NCBI GenBank assembly: GCA_011605835.1 | Contig: JAAOZJ010000130.1 | Span: 1 to 35,643, forward strand | Length of the DNA: 35,643 bases | Reading direction: 5' to 3' | From: Thermoproteota archaeon | GTDB lineage: Archaea; Thermoproteota; Methanomethylicia; Nezhaarchaeales; WYZ-LMO8 | The notes under the pieces: generated by a model | Told to the model about the DNA's origin: nothing | The model's database searches: none | What the model saw: the letters and a program-made list of their open reading frames with translations, nothing else | Shown: positions 7,780 through 15,048 of the stretch, one piece after another | Layout: each line of letters starts with the position of its first letter | Position numbering within the stretch: position 1 is the stretch's first letter | Made by a program: the position numbers and the translations under genes

Positions 7780-8121
7780 CTACCACCTCCTCCTCGCGAG
7801 GAGGAGTATGGCCTCTAGGGCTATGATGGCGTATATAGCGATTAAGAAGTGCGAAGTAAGTAATATCTCGGGCGACAATATGGCGAATGCTATCACCATA
7901 GCCACCATATCGAATACCAAGAAAACGATTGCGAAATTTATGAGGTGGATGGTGAATGGGACGACTTCTGCGGGGACTTCCTCGCCGCAAGCGTAGGGCT
8001 TGACCTTATCGGGGCTTGGCTTGGGTTTGGGGGCTATCTTAGCGCCCCATGCATAGGTCAAAAGAGATACCACGAGGGCGATGATGAAGGAGACCACGGG
8101 TATCGTGATCACAGAGCTCAC
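7780..8121 (-). CDS. NuoA-like membrane subunit of the hydrogenase
   Basis: 113 residues with three TM helices. The loop after TM1 carries KPYACGEEVP, the NuoA cysteine-loop motif (PYECG in complex I), and TM2 reads NFAIVFLVFDMVAMVIAFA, like FLIFDVE in NuoA. NuoA is absent from the classic Ech and Mbh hydrogenases, so its presence as the first gene here is notable. Its ATG at 8121 lies about 45 bp from an AT-rich promoter (8163-8178) shared with proS on the other strand. Confidence 0.82.
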   Translation of the reverse strand: MSSVITIPVVSFIIALVVSLLTYAWGAKIAPKPKPSPDKVKPYACGEEVPAEVVPFTIHLINFAIVFLVFDMVAMVIAFAILSPEILLTSHFLIAIYAIIALEAILLLARRRW

Positions 8122-8162
8122 AGCGCATCCCCGTCCGACGTGGCGCCAGTTCTCTGCTCAGG

Positions 8163-8178
8163 GGTTTAAAATATAAAT
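8163..8178. promoter_or_regulatory. Shared divergent TATA region of the hydrogenase operon and proS
   Basis: The stretch GTTTAAAATATAAATC contains TATA-like octamers on both strands. On the plus strand it lies about 40 bp before the proS GTG. On the minus strand it lies about 45 bp before the A-subunit ATG. The 93-bp gap has no other AT-rich stretch. Confidence 0.6.
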
Positions 8179-8214
8179 CCTTCGCCCGGCCTCACTTAGG
8201 GGCAAAGTACTCGG

Positions 8215-9660
8215 GTGTCTGGGGTGGCGGTGCCGCGCAACAAGAAGCACGAGAACTTCAGCGAGTGGTTTGAGCAGGTGACCCTCCACACCATGGTCTA
8301 CGACTACAGGTTCCCGGTCAAGGGCTGCGGCGTGTGGCCTGGATATGGATTCAAGCTCAGGAAGAACGTGCTCGACGTCATGAGGAGGTTGCTGGACGAG
8401 AGCGGCCACGAGGAGTGCCTCTTCCCGACCCTCATCCCCCAAAGCCTCTTGGGGAAAGAGGCGGAGCACATAAGGAGCTTTGAGGGCGAGGTCTTCTGGG
8501 TCACGAGAGGGGGCTTCACCGAGCTCGGGGAGAGGCTAGCCCTGAGGCCCACAAGCGAGACCGCGATAATGCCCATGTTGAAGTTGTGGATCAAGGACTA
8601 CAAGGACCTCCCGGTCAAGCTGTACCAAGTGGTGAGCGTGTTCAGGTGCGAGACGAAGGCGACCCACCCGATGATAAGGGTCAGGGAGGTCACGACGTTC
8701 AAGGAGGGGCACTCTGCCCACGCCACCTACGAGGACGCTGAGAGCCACGTCTGGAGCATGGTAGAGCTCTATAAGAGGTTCTTCGACGAGCTCTGCATAC
8801 CGTACTTGATATCGAGGAGGCCGGACTGGGACAAGTTCGCTGGCGCGGTCTACAGCATCGCGTTCGACACAGTCATGCCCGACGGGAGGGCGCTCCAGAT
8901 AGGGACCGTGCACCACTTGGGGCAGAACTTCTCGAAGGCGTTTGACGTCAAGTACCTGAAGCCAGATGGAAGCCACGAGTACGTCTGGACGACCAGCTAC
9001 GGCATATCCGAGCGGGTGGTAGCCGCCTTGATATCGATACATGGAGACGACCACGGTTTAGTGTTGCCGCCGAACGTGGCCCCGATACAGGTAGTAGTCA
9101 TACCGATACCCTACAAGGGCAGGGAGGCGGAGGTCTACGGCGAGGCCCGGAGGGCCTATGGCGAGCTCAAGGCGGCGGGCTTCAGGGTGGTGATAGACGA
9201 CAGACAGGACGCGACCCCGGGCTCCAAGTTCTACGAGTGGGAGCTCAAGGGGGTTCCCATAAGGGTCGAGATAGGGCCTCGCGACGTCGAGAGGGGGACG
9301 GTGACCCTCGTCAGGAGAGATTGTCTGACTAGGACGGCGTGCCCTTGGGGAGAGCTCGTAAACTATGTGAAGCAACTGGCAGAGAGGATCACGGTCGACC
9401 TGCGAGAGGCTGCGTGGAGGTACCTGAAGGAGAGGACCTTCAGGGTCAGGAGCCTCGAGGAGGTCGCGGAGCTCGTAAAGGCCAGAAGGGGAATAGTTGA
9501 GGTGCCGTGGTGCGGTCGCGGCGAGTGCGGGCTGACCCTCGAAGAGGGCTTGGAGGCTAAGATCCTGGGGACCGCCGTGGAGCCCGTGATGGTCGAGGGT
9601 CGGTGTGTCAACTGCGACCGAGAGGCCACGAAGCTGTTGAGGACGGCCAAGACCTACTAA
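8215..9660 (+). CDS. proS: Prolyl-tRNA synthetase, archaeal/eukaryal type
   Basis: 481 residues, the usual archaeal ProRS length. It is a class II synthetase charging tRNA-Pro. Motif 2 is seen as [20 protein letters not shown], followed by the HSAHAT proline-binding region, and motif 3 lies in [20 protein letters not shown]. The anticodon-binding domain follows ([14 protein letters not shown] onward). The C-terminal zinc-type domain keeps CGRGEC and CVNC and ends in the tyrosine usual for this subtype. The chosen start is GTG 8215, after a TATA box at 8165-8177. GTGs at 8224 and 8230 are possible alternatives. Confidence 0.95.
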   Translation: MSGVAVPRNKKHENFSEWFEQVTLHTMVYDYRFPVKGCGVWPGYGFKLRKNVLDVMRRLLDESGHEECLFPTLIPQSLLGKEAEHIRSFEGEVFWVTRGGFTELGERLALRPTSETAIMPMLKLWIKDYKDLPVKLYQVVSVFRCETKATHPMIRVREVTTFKEGHSAHATYEDAESHVWSMVELYKRFFDELCIPYLISRRPDWDKFAGAVYSIAFDTVMPDGRALQIGTVHHLGQNFSKAFDVKYLKPDGSHEYVWTTSYGISERVVAALISIHGDDHGLVLPPNVAPIQVVVIPIPYKGREAEVYGEARRAYGELKAAGFRVVIDDRQDATPGSKFYEWELKGVPIRVEIGPRDVERGTVTLVRRDCLTRTACPWGELVNYVKQLAERITVDLREAAWRYLKERTFRVRSLEEVAELVKARRGIVEVPWCGRGECGLTLEEGLEAKILGTAVEPVMVEGRCVNCDREATKLLRTAKTY

Positions 9661-9673
9661 AGTCGATGCAAAA

Positions 9674-9684
9674 CCCTTATAAGA
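9674..9684 (+). promoter_or_regulatory. TATA box of rps26e
   Basis: CCTTATAAGAT lies about 40-50 bp before the S26e start, which places transcription near 9702 and leaves a short leader with a GGAG at 9710-9713. Confidence 0.5.
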
Positions 9685-9723
9685 TAACGTCGTCCTTGCT
9701 CTAATAGCCGGAGCAAAGGGTTG

Positions 9724-10059
9724 ATGCGTGTGCCCAAGAAGAGGAAGAACAGGGGGAGGGCTAAGGGGGACAAGGGAAGGGACTCAATGGTCATGTGCGA
9801 CGGTTGCGGGAGGCCCGTTCCGAGGGGAAAGGCTATAAAGATCACGAAGTACGTCAGCTTCGTTGACCCTCAATTAAGGAAGGAGCTCGAGAACAAGGGC
9901 GTCCAGATAAGCAAGACCCTCGTGACCAAGTACTTGTGCGTGAGCTGCGCGATATTCCAAGGGATTAGGAAAGTGAGGGCCGAGGAGGAGAGGAAAGTGC
10001 TTCCAGGACAGGCCAAGACTAGGATAATCAGAGGCGTGGGGTGGAAGGGCCAGCAATAG
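9724..10059 (+). CDS. rps26e: Ribosomal protein S26e
   Basis: 111 residues from the ATG at 9724. The very basic N-terminus (VPKKRKNRGRAKG) and a zinc ribbon (CDGC about residue 25, CVSC about residue 74) are the S26e hallmarks. S26e is a small-subunit protein near the mRNA exit channel and is found in crenarchaea and eukaryotes. ATG 9724 is favoured by the GGAG ten bases upstream. GTG 9730 would give the common MPKKRKNRG start and is an alternative. Confidence 0.93.
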   Translation: MRVPKKRKNRGRAKGDKGRDSMVMCDGCGRPVPRGKAIKITKYVSFVDPQLRKELENKGVQISKTLVTKYLCVSCAIFQGIRKVRAEEERKVLPGQAKTRIIRGVGWKGQQ

Positions 10060-10120
10060 CCCTTAGAAAGATGTGCCCCTAGAGGGCCTCTCTAAGTTCT
10101 ATGTTGTCAAGATCACCCGT

Positions 10121-11044
10121 ATGGTCGTCTACGATCTTGTAGCCATAGGCAACCCGGTGTACGATATCATAGAGACGCCATTTGTTAAGAGCATCGGCAG
10201 GGTCCTATCAGGCTGTAGCTTCAATGTAGCCTTTACCGCAAAGAGGTTGGGGATGAAGGAGGTCGCTTTGGTCGGTAGCATTGGAGGGGACTTCGAGGAG
10301 CGATTTCTCAAAACTCTGAGGAGGATTGGCCTACACTTCATAAAGGCCGGGGACGCGGATGAGACTGCTGGCTTCAGGCTCAGGTACCTCAGCTACGGGG
10401 ACAGAGAGCTGGAGGTCCTAGGCTTCGGCGGAGAGGTCTCGATGAAAAGGGTCCCTCAAGAGGTATTCAACACGAGTGCCGTCGTCGTGGGCCCAGTCCT
10501 AGGCGAAGTGGGGATCGAGGTCCCATCGACCTTCAGGAAGAGGGGATCGGTCGTTTTCCTCGACCCACAGGGCTATCTTCGCAGAGTGAGGGGGAGGGTC
10601 GTCGAGTACCACAGCAACCCCGAGGCCCTCGAGGCCTGCCGCGAGAGCTACTTGGTGAAGCCCAACGAGCTTGAGGCGAGGCTCCTCTCCGGGTTCGACG
10701 AGCCCCTGAAGGCCGCCGTGTCGATACATCAGAAGGCCGGGGCCGTAACGGCCCTAACGCTGGCCGAAAGAGGGTCAGTGATAGTCAGCGGCAAGAGGGC
10801 GATCCTAGTCCCGGCCTACCCAACGCACGTCGTGGACCCTACCGGGGCTGGCGACGTGTACTTGGGCGCCCTAGCCTATTACATACGCAATGGGCTGAGC
10901 CTAGAAGACGCGGCCTCGTACGCCTCGGCGATAGCGTCCCTGAAGGTCGAGGGCATCGCCGCCTACTTCAACCTCGACTTGGAAAAGGTCGTCAGGCGAG
11001 CTCGATGGATAAGGAGCAGGGTCAAGGTCAAGAGGTTGAAGTGA
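10121..11044 (+). CDS. PfkB/ribokinase family carbohydrate or nucleoside kinase
   Basis: About 307 residues from ATG 10121, where the family fold begins (VVYDLVAIGNPVYDI). It has the PfkB N-terminal glycine motif (SGCSFNVAFTAKRLG; VGSIGGDF) and the C-terminal signature DPTGAGDVYLGALAYY with the catalytic aspartate. It transfers phosphate from ATP to a sugar or nucleoside. The substrate cannot be told from the sequence. An open frame continues upstream to GTG 10073, but those residues are not typical of the family. It follows rps26e at 61 bp. Confidence 0.85.
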   Translation: MVVYDLVAIGNPVYDIIETPFVKSIGRVLSGCSFNVAFTAKRLGMKEVALVGSIGGDFEERFLKTLRRIGLHFIKAGDADETAGFRLRYLSYGDRELEVLGFGGEVSMKRVPQEVFNTSAVVVGPVLGEVGIEVPSTFRKRGSVVFLDPQGYLRRVRGRVVEYHSNPEALEACRESYLVKPNELEARLLSGFDEPLKAAVSIHQKAGAVTALTLAERGSVIVSGKRAILVPAYPTHVVDPTGAGDVYLGALAYYIRNGLSLEDAASYASAIASLKVEGIAAYFNLDLEKVVRRARWIRSRVKVKRLK

Positions 11045-11047
11045 TTC

Positions 11048-11212
11048 TCACATCAGAGGCCACTCGTGGCCGCACCTAGGGCACCTAGCGTACTGACAGC
11101 CTATTGCCGAGGAGGGGCAACCCCCGCAGGCGAAGGTCCTGGCATATGATAAGTCGAACTCGTAGCCGCACTTAGGGCACCTAATGATCCTCGTGGAGGC
11201 CCTCATCTTCAT
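11048..11212 (-). CDS. Tiny seven-cysteine zinc ribbon protein
   Basis: A 54-residue protein starting MKMRASTRIIRCPKCGYEF and ending RCPRCGHEWPLM. It has two zinc knuckles (C12-P-K-C15-G and C44-P-R-C47-G-H49) flanking a central CGGCPSSAIGC (C29, C32, C39). This spacing resembles a conserved archaeal family of small double-ribbon proteins of unknown role, possibly nucleic-acid or metal binding. A strong GAGGAGGAG ribosome binding site precedes the ATG at 11212, and a TTTTTAAAG TATA stretch (11248-11259) lies at a suitable distance. It is convergent with the PfkB gene, with a 3-bp gap. Confidence 0.8.
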   Translation of the reverse strand: MKMRASTRIIRCPKCGYEFDLSYARTFACGGCPSSAIGCQYARCPRCGHEWPLM

Positions 11213-11247
11213 CTTGATATCTCCTCCTCTAGACAGTGCTAGAAGCC

Positions 11248-11259
11248 CTTTAAAAACGG
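11248..11259. promoter_or_regulatory. TATA-like stretch between the zinc ribbon and peptidase genes
   Basis: CTTTAAAAACGG lies about 36 bp before the minus-strand zinc ribbon start and about 30 bp before the plus-strand peptidase start, so it could serve either or both. Confidence 0.45.
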
Positions 11260-11286
11260 TTCTACGGAAGATAGTTTAGGTGGGCC

Positions 11287-12096
11287 TTGAGCTTGCTCAG
11301 CTCAGTAGCCCTCGCCAAGGTAATCCTCTGCGCCGCGGCCCTCGGGCTGGCGTCCGTTCAGGACTGGAGGACCAGAGAGGTCGGCGACACCATTTGGCTG
11401 GTGATGGGTTGCTGTGGGGCGGCGTTGAGCGCTCTAGAGCTCTTGATCAACTTTTCCTACTTCCGCCTCGCGGCCTTGGCCCTGTCGGCGGCGCTCTGCT
11501 TCGCACTCGGCCTCGGGCTGTACTACTTGGGCTTCTTCGGGGGCGCGGACGCGAAGTGCTTGTGGTGCTTAGGGGCTACCTTGCCGTCCAACCCGCTGGA
11601 GAAGCTGGGGCTCAGCCCCCTAGGCCCCCAGAACCCGATATTCTCGATATCAATATTTAACAACTCCGTTTTGACTGCTGCCTTCCTAGCCTTGGGCATC
11701 GCGCTCTTGAACGCCACCAAGAGAGCTAAGGGCCCGCTCTTCACCAATGAGGAGAGGAGCTTCTGGAAGCGCCTCGTCGCGGTTGTGATGGGTTACAAGG
11801 TTAGTGTCTCTAAGGTCCTTGAGAGGAGGGACTTCTACTTCCCCTTGGAGGAGTTCGCCATCAAGGGAGGAGAGGTCGAAAGGAGGTTCAAGCTCTCGAC
11901 TAAGGTCACGGACAGCGACCCCTACGCGGTGCTGGAGAAGCTGGTGAAGGAGGGATTAATGAGAGGGGACGAGGAGATCTGGGTCTCGCCAGCGATACCG
12001 CTCATCGTGAATATAACTTTGGGCTTCTTTGTATCCCTGCTCTACGGCGACCTAGTGCTGGCCATAATAGAGAGCCTCTTGGCTCCCACGCTATAG
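11287..12096 (+). CDS. Archaeal prepilin/preflagellin peptidase (PibD/FlaK-like, A24 aspartic protease)
   Basis: 269 residues with an N-terminal membrane domain containing both catalytic aspartate motifs: DWRTREVGD (D26 region) and FFGGADAK (the GxGD-like motif of TM aspartic proteases). The enzyme cleaves class III signal peptides of archaellins, pilins and sugar-binding proteins at the cytoplasmic face. A soluble insert of about 90 residues (about 145-235) precedes the last TM helix. The start is a TTG at 11287 behind AGGTGG. No pilus or archaellum genes are adjacent. Confidence 0.85.
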   Translation: MSLLSSVALAKVILCAAALGLASVQDWRTREVGDTIWLVMGCCGAALSALELLINFSYFRLAALALSAALCFALGLGLYYLGFFGGADAKCLWCLGATLPSNPLEKLGLSPLGPQNPIFSISIFNNSVLTAAFLALGIALLNATKRAKGPLFTNEERSFWKRLVAVVMGYKVSVSKVLERRDFYFPLEEFAIKGGEVERRFKLSTKVTDSDPYAVLEKLVKEGLMRGDEEIWVSPAIPLIVNITLGFFVSLLYGDLVLAIIESLLAPTL

Positions 12097-12107
12097 CTGG
12101 GAGCAGG

Positions 12108-12470
12108 TTTCTCCAAAGCAATTCCTTGCAGTAATTATGAATACCTACAAGGACGCCCTAGGGGTCCCTCACGTTGGATCAGACCTTCATTCCCTTGCTC
12201 GCTAGGCCATCAAGACTCCACGTAACCCGAAAGCCCCTCATCTGCTCTTTGCCTTTCTTTTTTGTTCGGGCAAACCGTCATGATGACGGTTGCGTGCTCC
12301 TCATCGTTTCTCGTGGGCTCTCGCAGGTTCGTGGTTTAAATGACAGATGGGTTATAGGTGTTGTGGAAGCCGACTTCTTCCCCACCTTGAAAGGCGAGGC
12401 TTTCAGTTGTAAAAGCGAGTTACCACGTCTTTGCAGTTATTTATCGGGGCGGTTCGGCGTTTTATCTGAA
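12108..12470 (-). repeat. Dispersed intergenic repeat, copy 1
   Basis: Fills the 365-bp gap between the peptidase gene and the isocitrate dehydrogenase-like gene. It shares many blocks in the same order with 34422-34758: an AGGCCATCA-x-G/A-CTCCACGTAACCC block (near 12207-12230), AAAGCCCCTCA, TCGGGCAA, GGTTGCG with TCATCG, GTGGTT, and CCACGTCTTTGCA near 12422-12434. Similarity runs up to and just past the TAA of the minus-strand gene. Between blocks the copies have diverged by substitutions and small indels. No intact protein is shared. An AACCGTCAT-G-ATGACGGTT palindrome (12273-12291) is present only in this copy. Function unknown: it may be a 3' UTR element, a non-coding RNA or a mobile element relic. 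Confidence 0.7.
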
Positions 12471-13475
12471 ACTCGTAAGGGCCTCCCTCGCGCGCCTAGC
12501 AACCTCTCGAGCGACGTCCACGGTCTTGGCCGTGCCGCCCATGTCCGGTGTCAGCACCCTGCCCTCCGCTATTAGCTCATCGACGGCCACCTCTATCGCT
12601 CTCGCCCTCTTGGCATCCCCCAAGTAGCTTAACATCATCGCCGCCGAGAGTATGGAGGCTATGGGGTTAGCAACGCCCTTGCCAGCTATGTCGGGAGCGG
12701 TCCCGTGAACCGGCTCGAACATCGCGTAGCCGTCGCCTATGTTCGCCGAAGGGGCGAGCCCTAGGCTCCCCACGACCCCCGCCGCGACGTCCGAGAGTAT
12801 GTCGCCGAACATGTTCGGCGTCACGAGGACGTCTAGGGTCTCGGGGGCCACCACTATCCTGTAGGCGGCTGAGTCGACGACGATCTCCTCGGCTTGGATC
12901 TCGGGGTAGAGCTTTGCGACCTCGAAGAAGGCGGAGCGAAAGAGGCCGCACGACTCCTTCATCACGTTGGCCTTGTGGACGACCGCGACCTTCCTCCTGC
13001 CCTCCCTCTTGGCCAACTCGAAGGCGAATCTCGCTATCCTCTTGGAGGCCCTCTCGCTCACGACCCTGAGGGTTATGGCCGTGGAGCCCAGCCTGTACTC
13101 TATGCCAGAGTACAGGTCCTCGGTGTTCTCCCTCACTATGACCATGTCGATCTTCTTGGATGCTTTGCCGAAGCTCTTGAACGGCCTGACGTTGGCGTAG
13201 AGGTCCAGCGTCTGCCTCAGCATCACCGTGACCGACCTGTAGGAGTCGGTGCCTGGGGGCGTCATCAGCGGTCCCTTGAGCACGCACCTACAGCTCCTTA
13301 TTACGTCTAGGGCGCCGTCCTCCATCGGCTTGCCAGTCCTCCTCCAGTACTCGTAGCCAGCCTTTACCTCCACGTACTCAGCATCGAAGTCCAGCGCCTC
13401 GAGGACCTCGAGAGCCGCCTTTATGACCTCGGGACCTACACCGTCGCCGTAGATGAGAGCTATCTTAAAGCTCAA
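12462..13475 (-). CDS. NAD-type isocitrate (or homoisocitrate) dehydrogenase
   Basis: About 337 residues from TTG 13475 (MSFKIALIYGDGVGPEV), preceded by GGAGGT. It is a beta-decarboxylating dehydrogenase. The substrate loop RSVTVMLRQTLDLYANVRP has the serine and both arginines of isocitrate dehydrogenases (E. coli RSLNVALRQ) and not the IPMDH pattern. HGTAPDIAGKGVANP has the Asp-Ile pair associated with NAD rather than NADP. The metal-binding aspartates lie in TPNMFGDILSDVAAG. It most likely converts isocitrate to 2-oxoglutarate; homoisocitrate remains possible. The gene is divergent from the DUF4392 gene, and its stop codon touches the repeat at 12108-12470. Confidence 0.85.
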   Translation of the reverse strand: MSFKIALIYGDGVGPEVIKAALEVLEALDFDAEYVEVKAGYEYWRRTGKPMEDGALDVIRSCRCVLKGPLMTPPGTDSYRSVTVMLRQTLDLYANVRPFKSFGKASKKIDMVIVRENTEDLYSGIEYRLGSTAITLRVVSERASKRIARFAFELAKREGRRKVAVVHKANVMKESCGLFRSAFFEVAKLYPEIQAEEIVVDSAAYRIVVAPETLDVLVTPNMFGDILSDVAAGVVGSLGLAPSANIGDGYAMFEPVHGTAPDIAGKGVANPIASILSAAMMLSYLGDAKRARAIEVAVDELIAEGRVLTPDMGGTAKTVDVAREVARRAREALTSFR

Positions 13476-13517
13476 TAGCGAGGACCTCCGATAAGGCTTA
13501 GAAGTAGGTGCTCGCAC

Positions 13518-14483
13518 GTGAAATTTAAGGATTTATGCGAAGAGCTCGACAAGGTCTTGAGGCTCGACGTCGGCTTCAGAGGGATAGTCGACAAGCTTTA
13601 CTACGCGGCCAGGTCTCTAGTCGGCTCGCCCCTTGTCGAGGCCGCGGCTAGGTTGATCAGTGAAGTAGAGCGCGAGCAAGTGATGGTAGTCACGGGGTTT
13701 AAGGTCTTGCCGAGAATGGTTCAAGAGACTGACGGCCCTCCCGGAGTGCTGGTCTTGGCCAAGACCCTCGCGGATCTGGGACTTGAAGTCTCCCTCGCCA
13801 TAGAGGAGGACTCCGTAGAGGTCTTGAAGGCTGGCGCTGAGATCATCGATTTAGAGTGCCAGATCGTCTCTTTGCCGATAAATCGCCCATTGACTGACTA
13901 CTCCCGCGAGCTATTCGAGCTGCGCAAGCCCGCGCTACTCGTCTTCGTCGAGAAGGCAGGTGCAAACGACGTAGGAGTCTATCACACCATGTTTGGCGTT
14001 GACATCAGTAAGTACCACTCTAGGGCCGAGAACCTCTTAGAAGAAGCACGTAAGATCGGTACTAAGACAATCGCCATAGGCGACGGCGGCAATGAGGTAG
14101 GGTTCGGTGCAATAAAGGACGCCGTGAGGGCGTTCGTCCCTCGAGGGAGGGACTGCGGGTGCCCCTGTCGAGGAGGAATCGCGGCGTCCTCTAAAGCTGA
14201 CATAATCGTCGCCTCATCGATATCCAATGTCGGTTGCTATGCAGTCTCCTGCGCGCTCTCCGCGCTCCATCGCCTCAAATGGCATCACGACCGCAACACG
14301 GAGCTCAAGCTCCTAAGGGCGATGATTGATGCTGGCGCGGTCGACGGGCTCAGCGGCGAGGGCATCATGAGGGTCGACGGCGTGCCCGTCGAGGTCTCCG
14401 CGTCGTTAGTAGATCTAATGTCCTACATGACCGCCGAGCACTCGAAGAGGGCGGAGGGCCAAGGATATCGGGACGAGGCCTAG
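13518..14483 (+). CDS. DUF4392 protein, D-glutamate cyclase-like
   Basis: 321 residues. The family motifs are present: EKAGANDVGVYHTMFGVDIS at about 146-165 and the glycine-rich GDGGNEVGFG at about 193-202, followed by DCGCPCRGGIAAS. DUF4392 includes the mitochondrial D-glutamate cyclase, which turns D-glutamate into 5-oxoproline; activity in archaea is not established. It starts with GTG at 13518. The 43-bp gap to the divergent dehydrogenase gene holds both promoters, and a TTAAATTT inside the first codons could serve the other strand. Its 3' end overlaps the convergent DUF123 gene by 69 bp. Confidence 0.75.
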   Translation: MKFKDLCEELDKVLRLDVGFRGIVDKLYYAARSLVGSPLVEAAARLISEVEREQVMVVTGFKVLPRMVQETDGPPGVLVLAKTLADLGLEVSLAIEEDSVEVLKAGAEIIDLECQIVSLPINRPLTDYSRELFELRKPALLVFVEKAGANDVGVYHTMFGVDISKYHSRAENLLEEARKIGTKTIAIGDGGNEVGFGAIKDAVRAFVPRGRDCGCPCRGGIAASSKADIIVASSISNVGCYAVSCALSALHRLKWHHDRNTELKLLRAMIDAGAVDGLSGEGIMRVDGVPVEVSASLVDLMSYMTAEHSKRAEGQGYRDEA

Positions 14484-14969
14484 AGAGACGTACACCCCCT
14501 CTACTGACTTCAAGCACTCGTCGACTTCCTCGAAGGGCATAAGCGCCAAATGCGATCGACACGTACAGTCGCTACACCCAAACCCTTCGACAGGTTCGGC
14601 GATGGAGTTAATGGCCGACGCGATTACGCACTCAAACACCTTCTCCGCTTGAGAGGCTACCACCCCAACCACCATTGAAGAGTCCGACGAAGTGAGGTAG
14701 TCTATGTGCCACCTCAGCTTCTTGCGCCTGCCGAGGTGCCTCGAGACCCTACCTCTTAGGCTCAGGGCGCCTCGACCCAGGCCGGAGCCCGTGTAGGCGT
14801 AGAGGCCCCTCTTCATCCTCACAGAGCCCAGCGAGCCCACATCTATAACCTCATCCTCCACGAGGAGAATCACTACCGTGTAGACGCCTCTCTCCGGCAG
14901 TAGGCCGAGGGAGGGCTCGTCTAGCCTGTCTACATCACCCGCGGAGTCAGAACCCGAGTTACAAGTCAT
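14415..14969 (-). CDS. DUF123 (GIY-YIG-like) protein
   Basis: 184 residues. The DUF123 pattern is clear: GVYTVVILL, RGLYAYTGSGLGRG, then RVSRHLGRRKKLRWHIDYLT, and the cysteine-rich FGCSDCTCRSHL. In other archaea this domain is found alone or fused to endonuclease III and is related to GIY-YIG nucleases, so a DNA repair role is plausible but unproven. It starts at ATG 14969 with a TTATATTG TATA stretch near 15019-15027. The first 25 residues are not part of the family. The last 69 bp overlap the convergent DUF4392 gene. Confidence 0.8.
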   Translation of the reverse strand: MTCNSGSDSAGDVDRLDEPSLGLLPERGVYTVVILLVEDEVIDVGSLGSVRMKRGLYAYTGSGLGRGALSLRGRVSRHLGRRKKLRWHIDYLTSSDSSMVVGVVASQAEKVFECVIASAINSIAEPVEGFGCSDCTCRSHLALMPFEEVDECLKSVEGVYVSLGLVPISLALRPLRVLGGHVGH

Positions 14970-15018
14970 TGCCCCAACTTGTCTAGGGCTTCAGAGGGCG
15001 AATTAACCTTTTGCGCAA

Positions 15019-15028
15019 CAATATAAGG
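15019..15028. promoter_or_regulatory. TATA box for the candidate sRNA (and possibly the DUF123 gene)
   Basis: CAATATAAGG lies about 27 bp before the 5' stem of the sRNA candidate at 15049. The same bases read TTATATTG on the minus strand, about 50 bp before the DUF123 ATG. Confidence 0.5.
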
Positions 15029-15048
15029 CCGAGGCGCTAGAGCTCTGC

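Noticed and set aside
1868..8121. Annotation as NADH:quinone oxidoreductase
   Set aside because: No E, F or G subunit, and the D subunit keeps all four nickel-iron cysteines.
12108..12470. Fragment of 16S/23S rRNA, SRP RNA or RNase P RNA
   Set aside because: None of the universally conserved blocks of these RNAs that I can recall is present in either copy.
12174..12575. 133-codon open frame in repeat copy 1
   Set aside because: Runs into the dehydrogenase gene on the other strand. The matching frame in copy 2 gives a partly similar peptide but is broken by a stop, so the DNA similarity alone explains it.
12462..13475. 3-isopropylmalate dehydrogenase
   Set aside because: The substrate loop RSVTVMLRQ has the isocitrate-type serine rather than the IPMDH pattern; no leuA, leuC or leuD is nearby.
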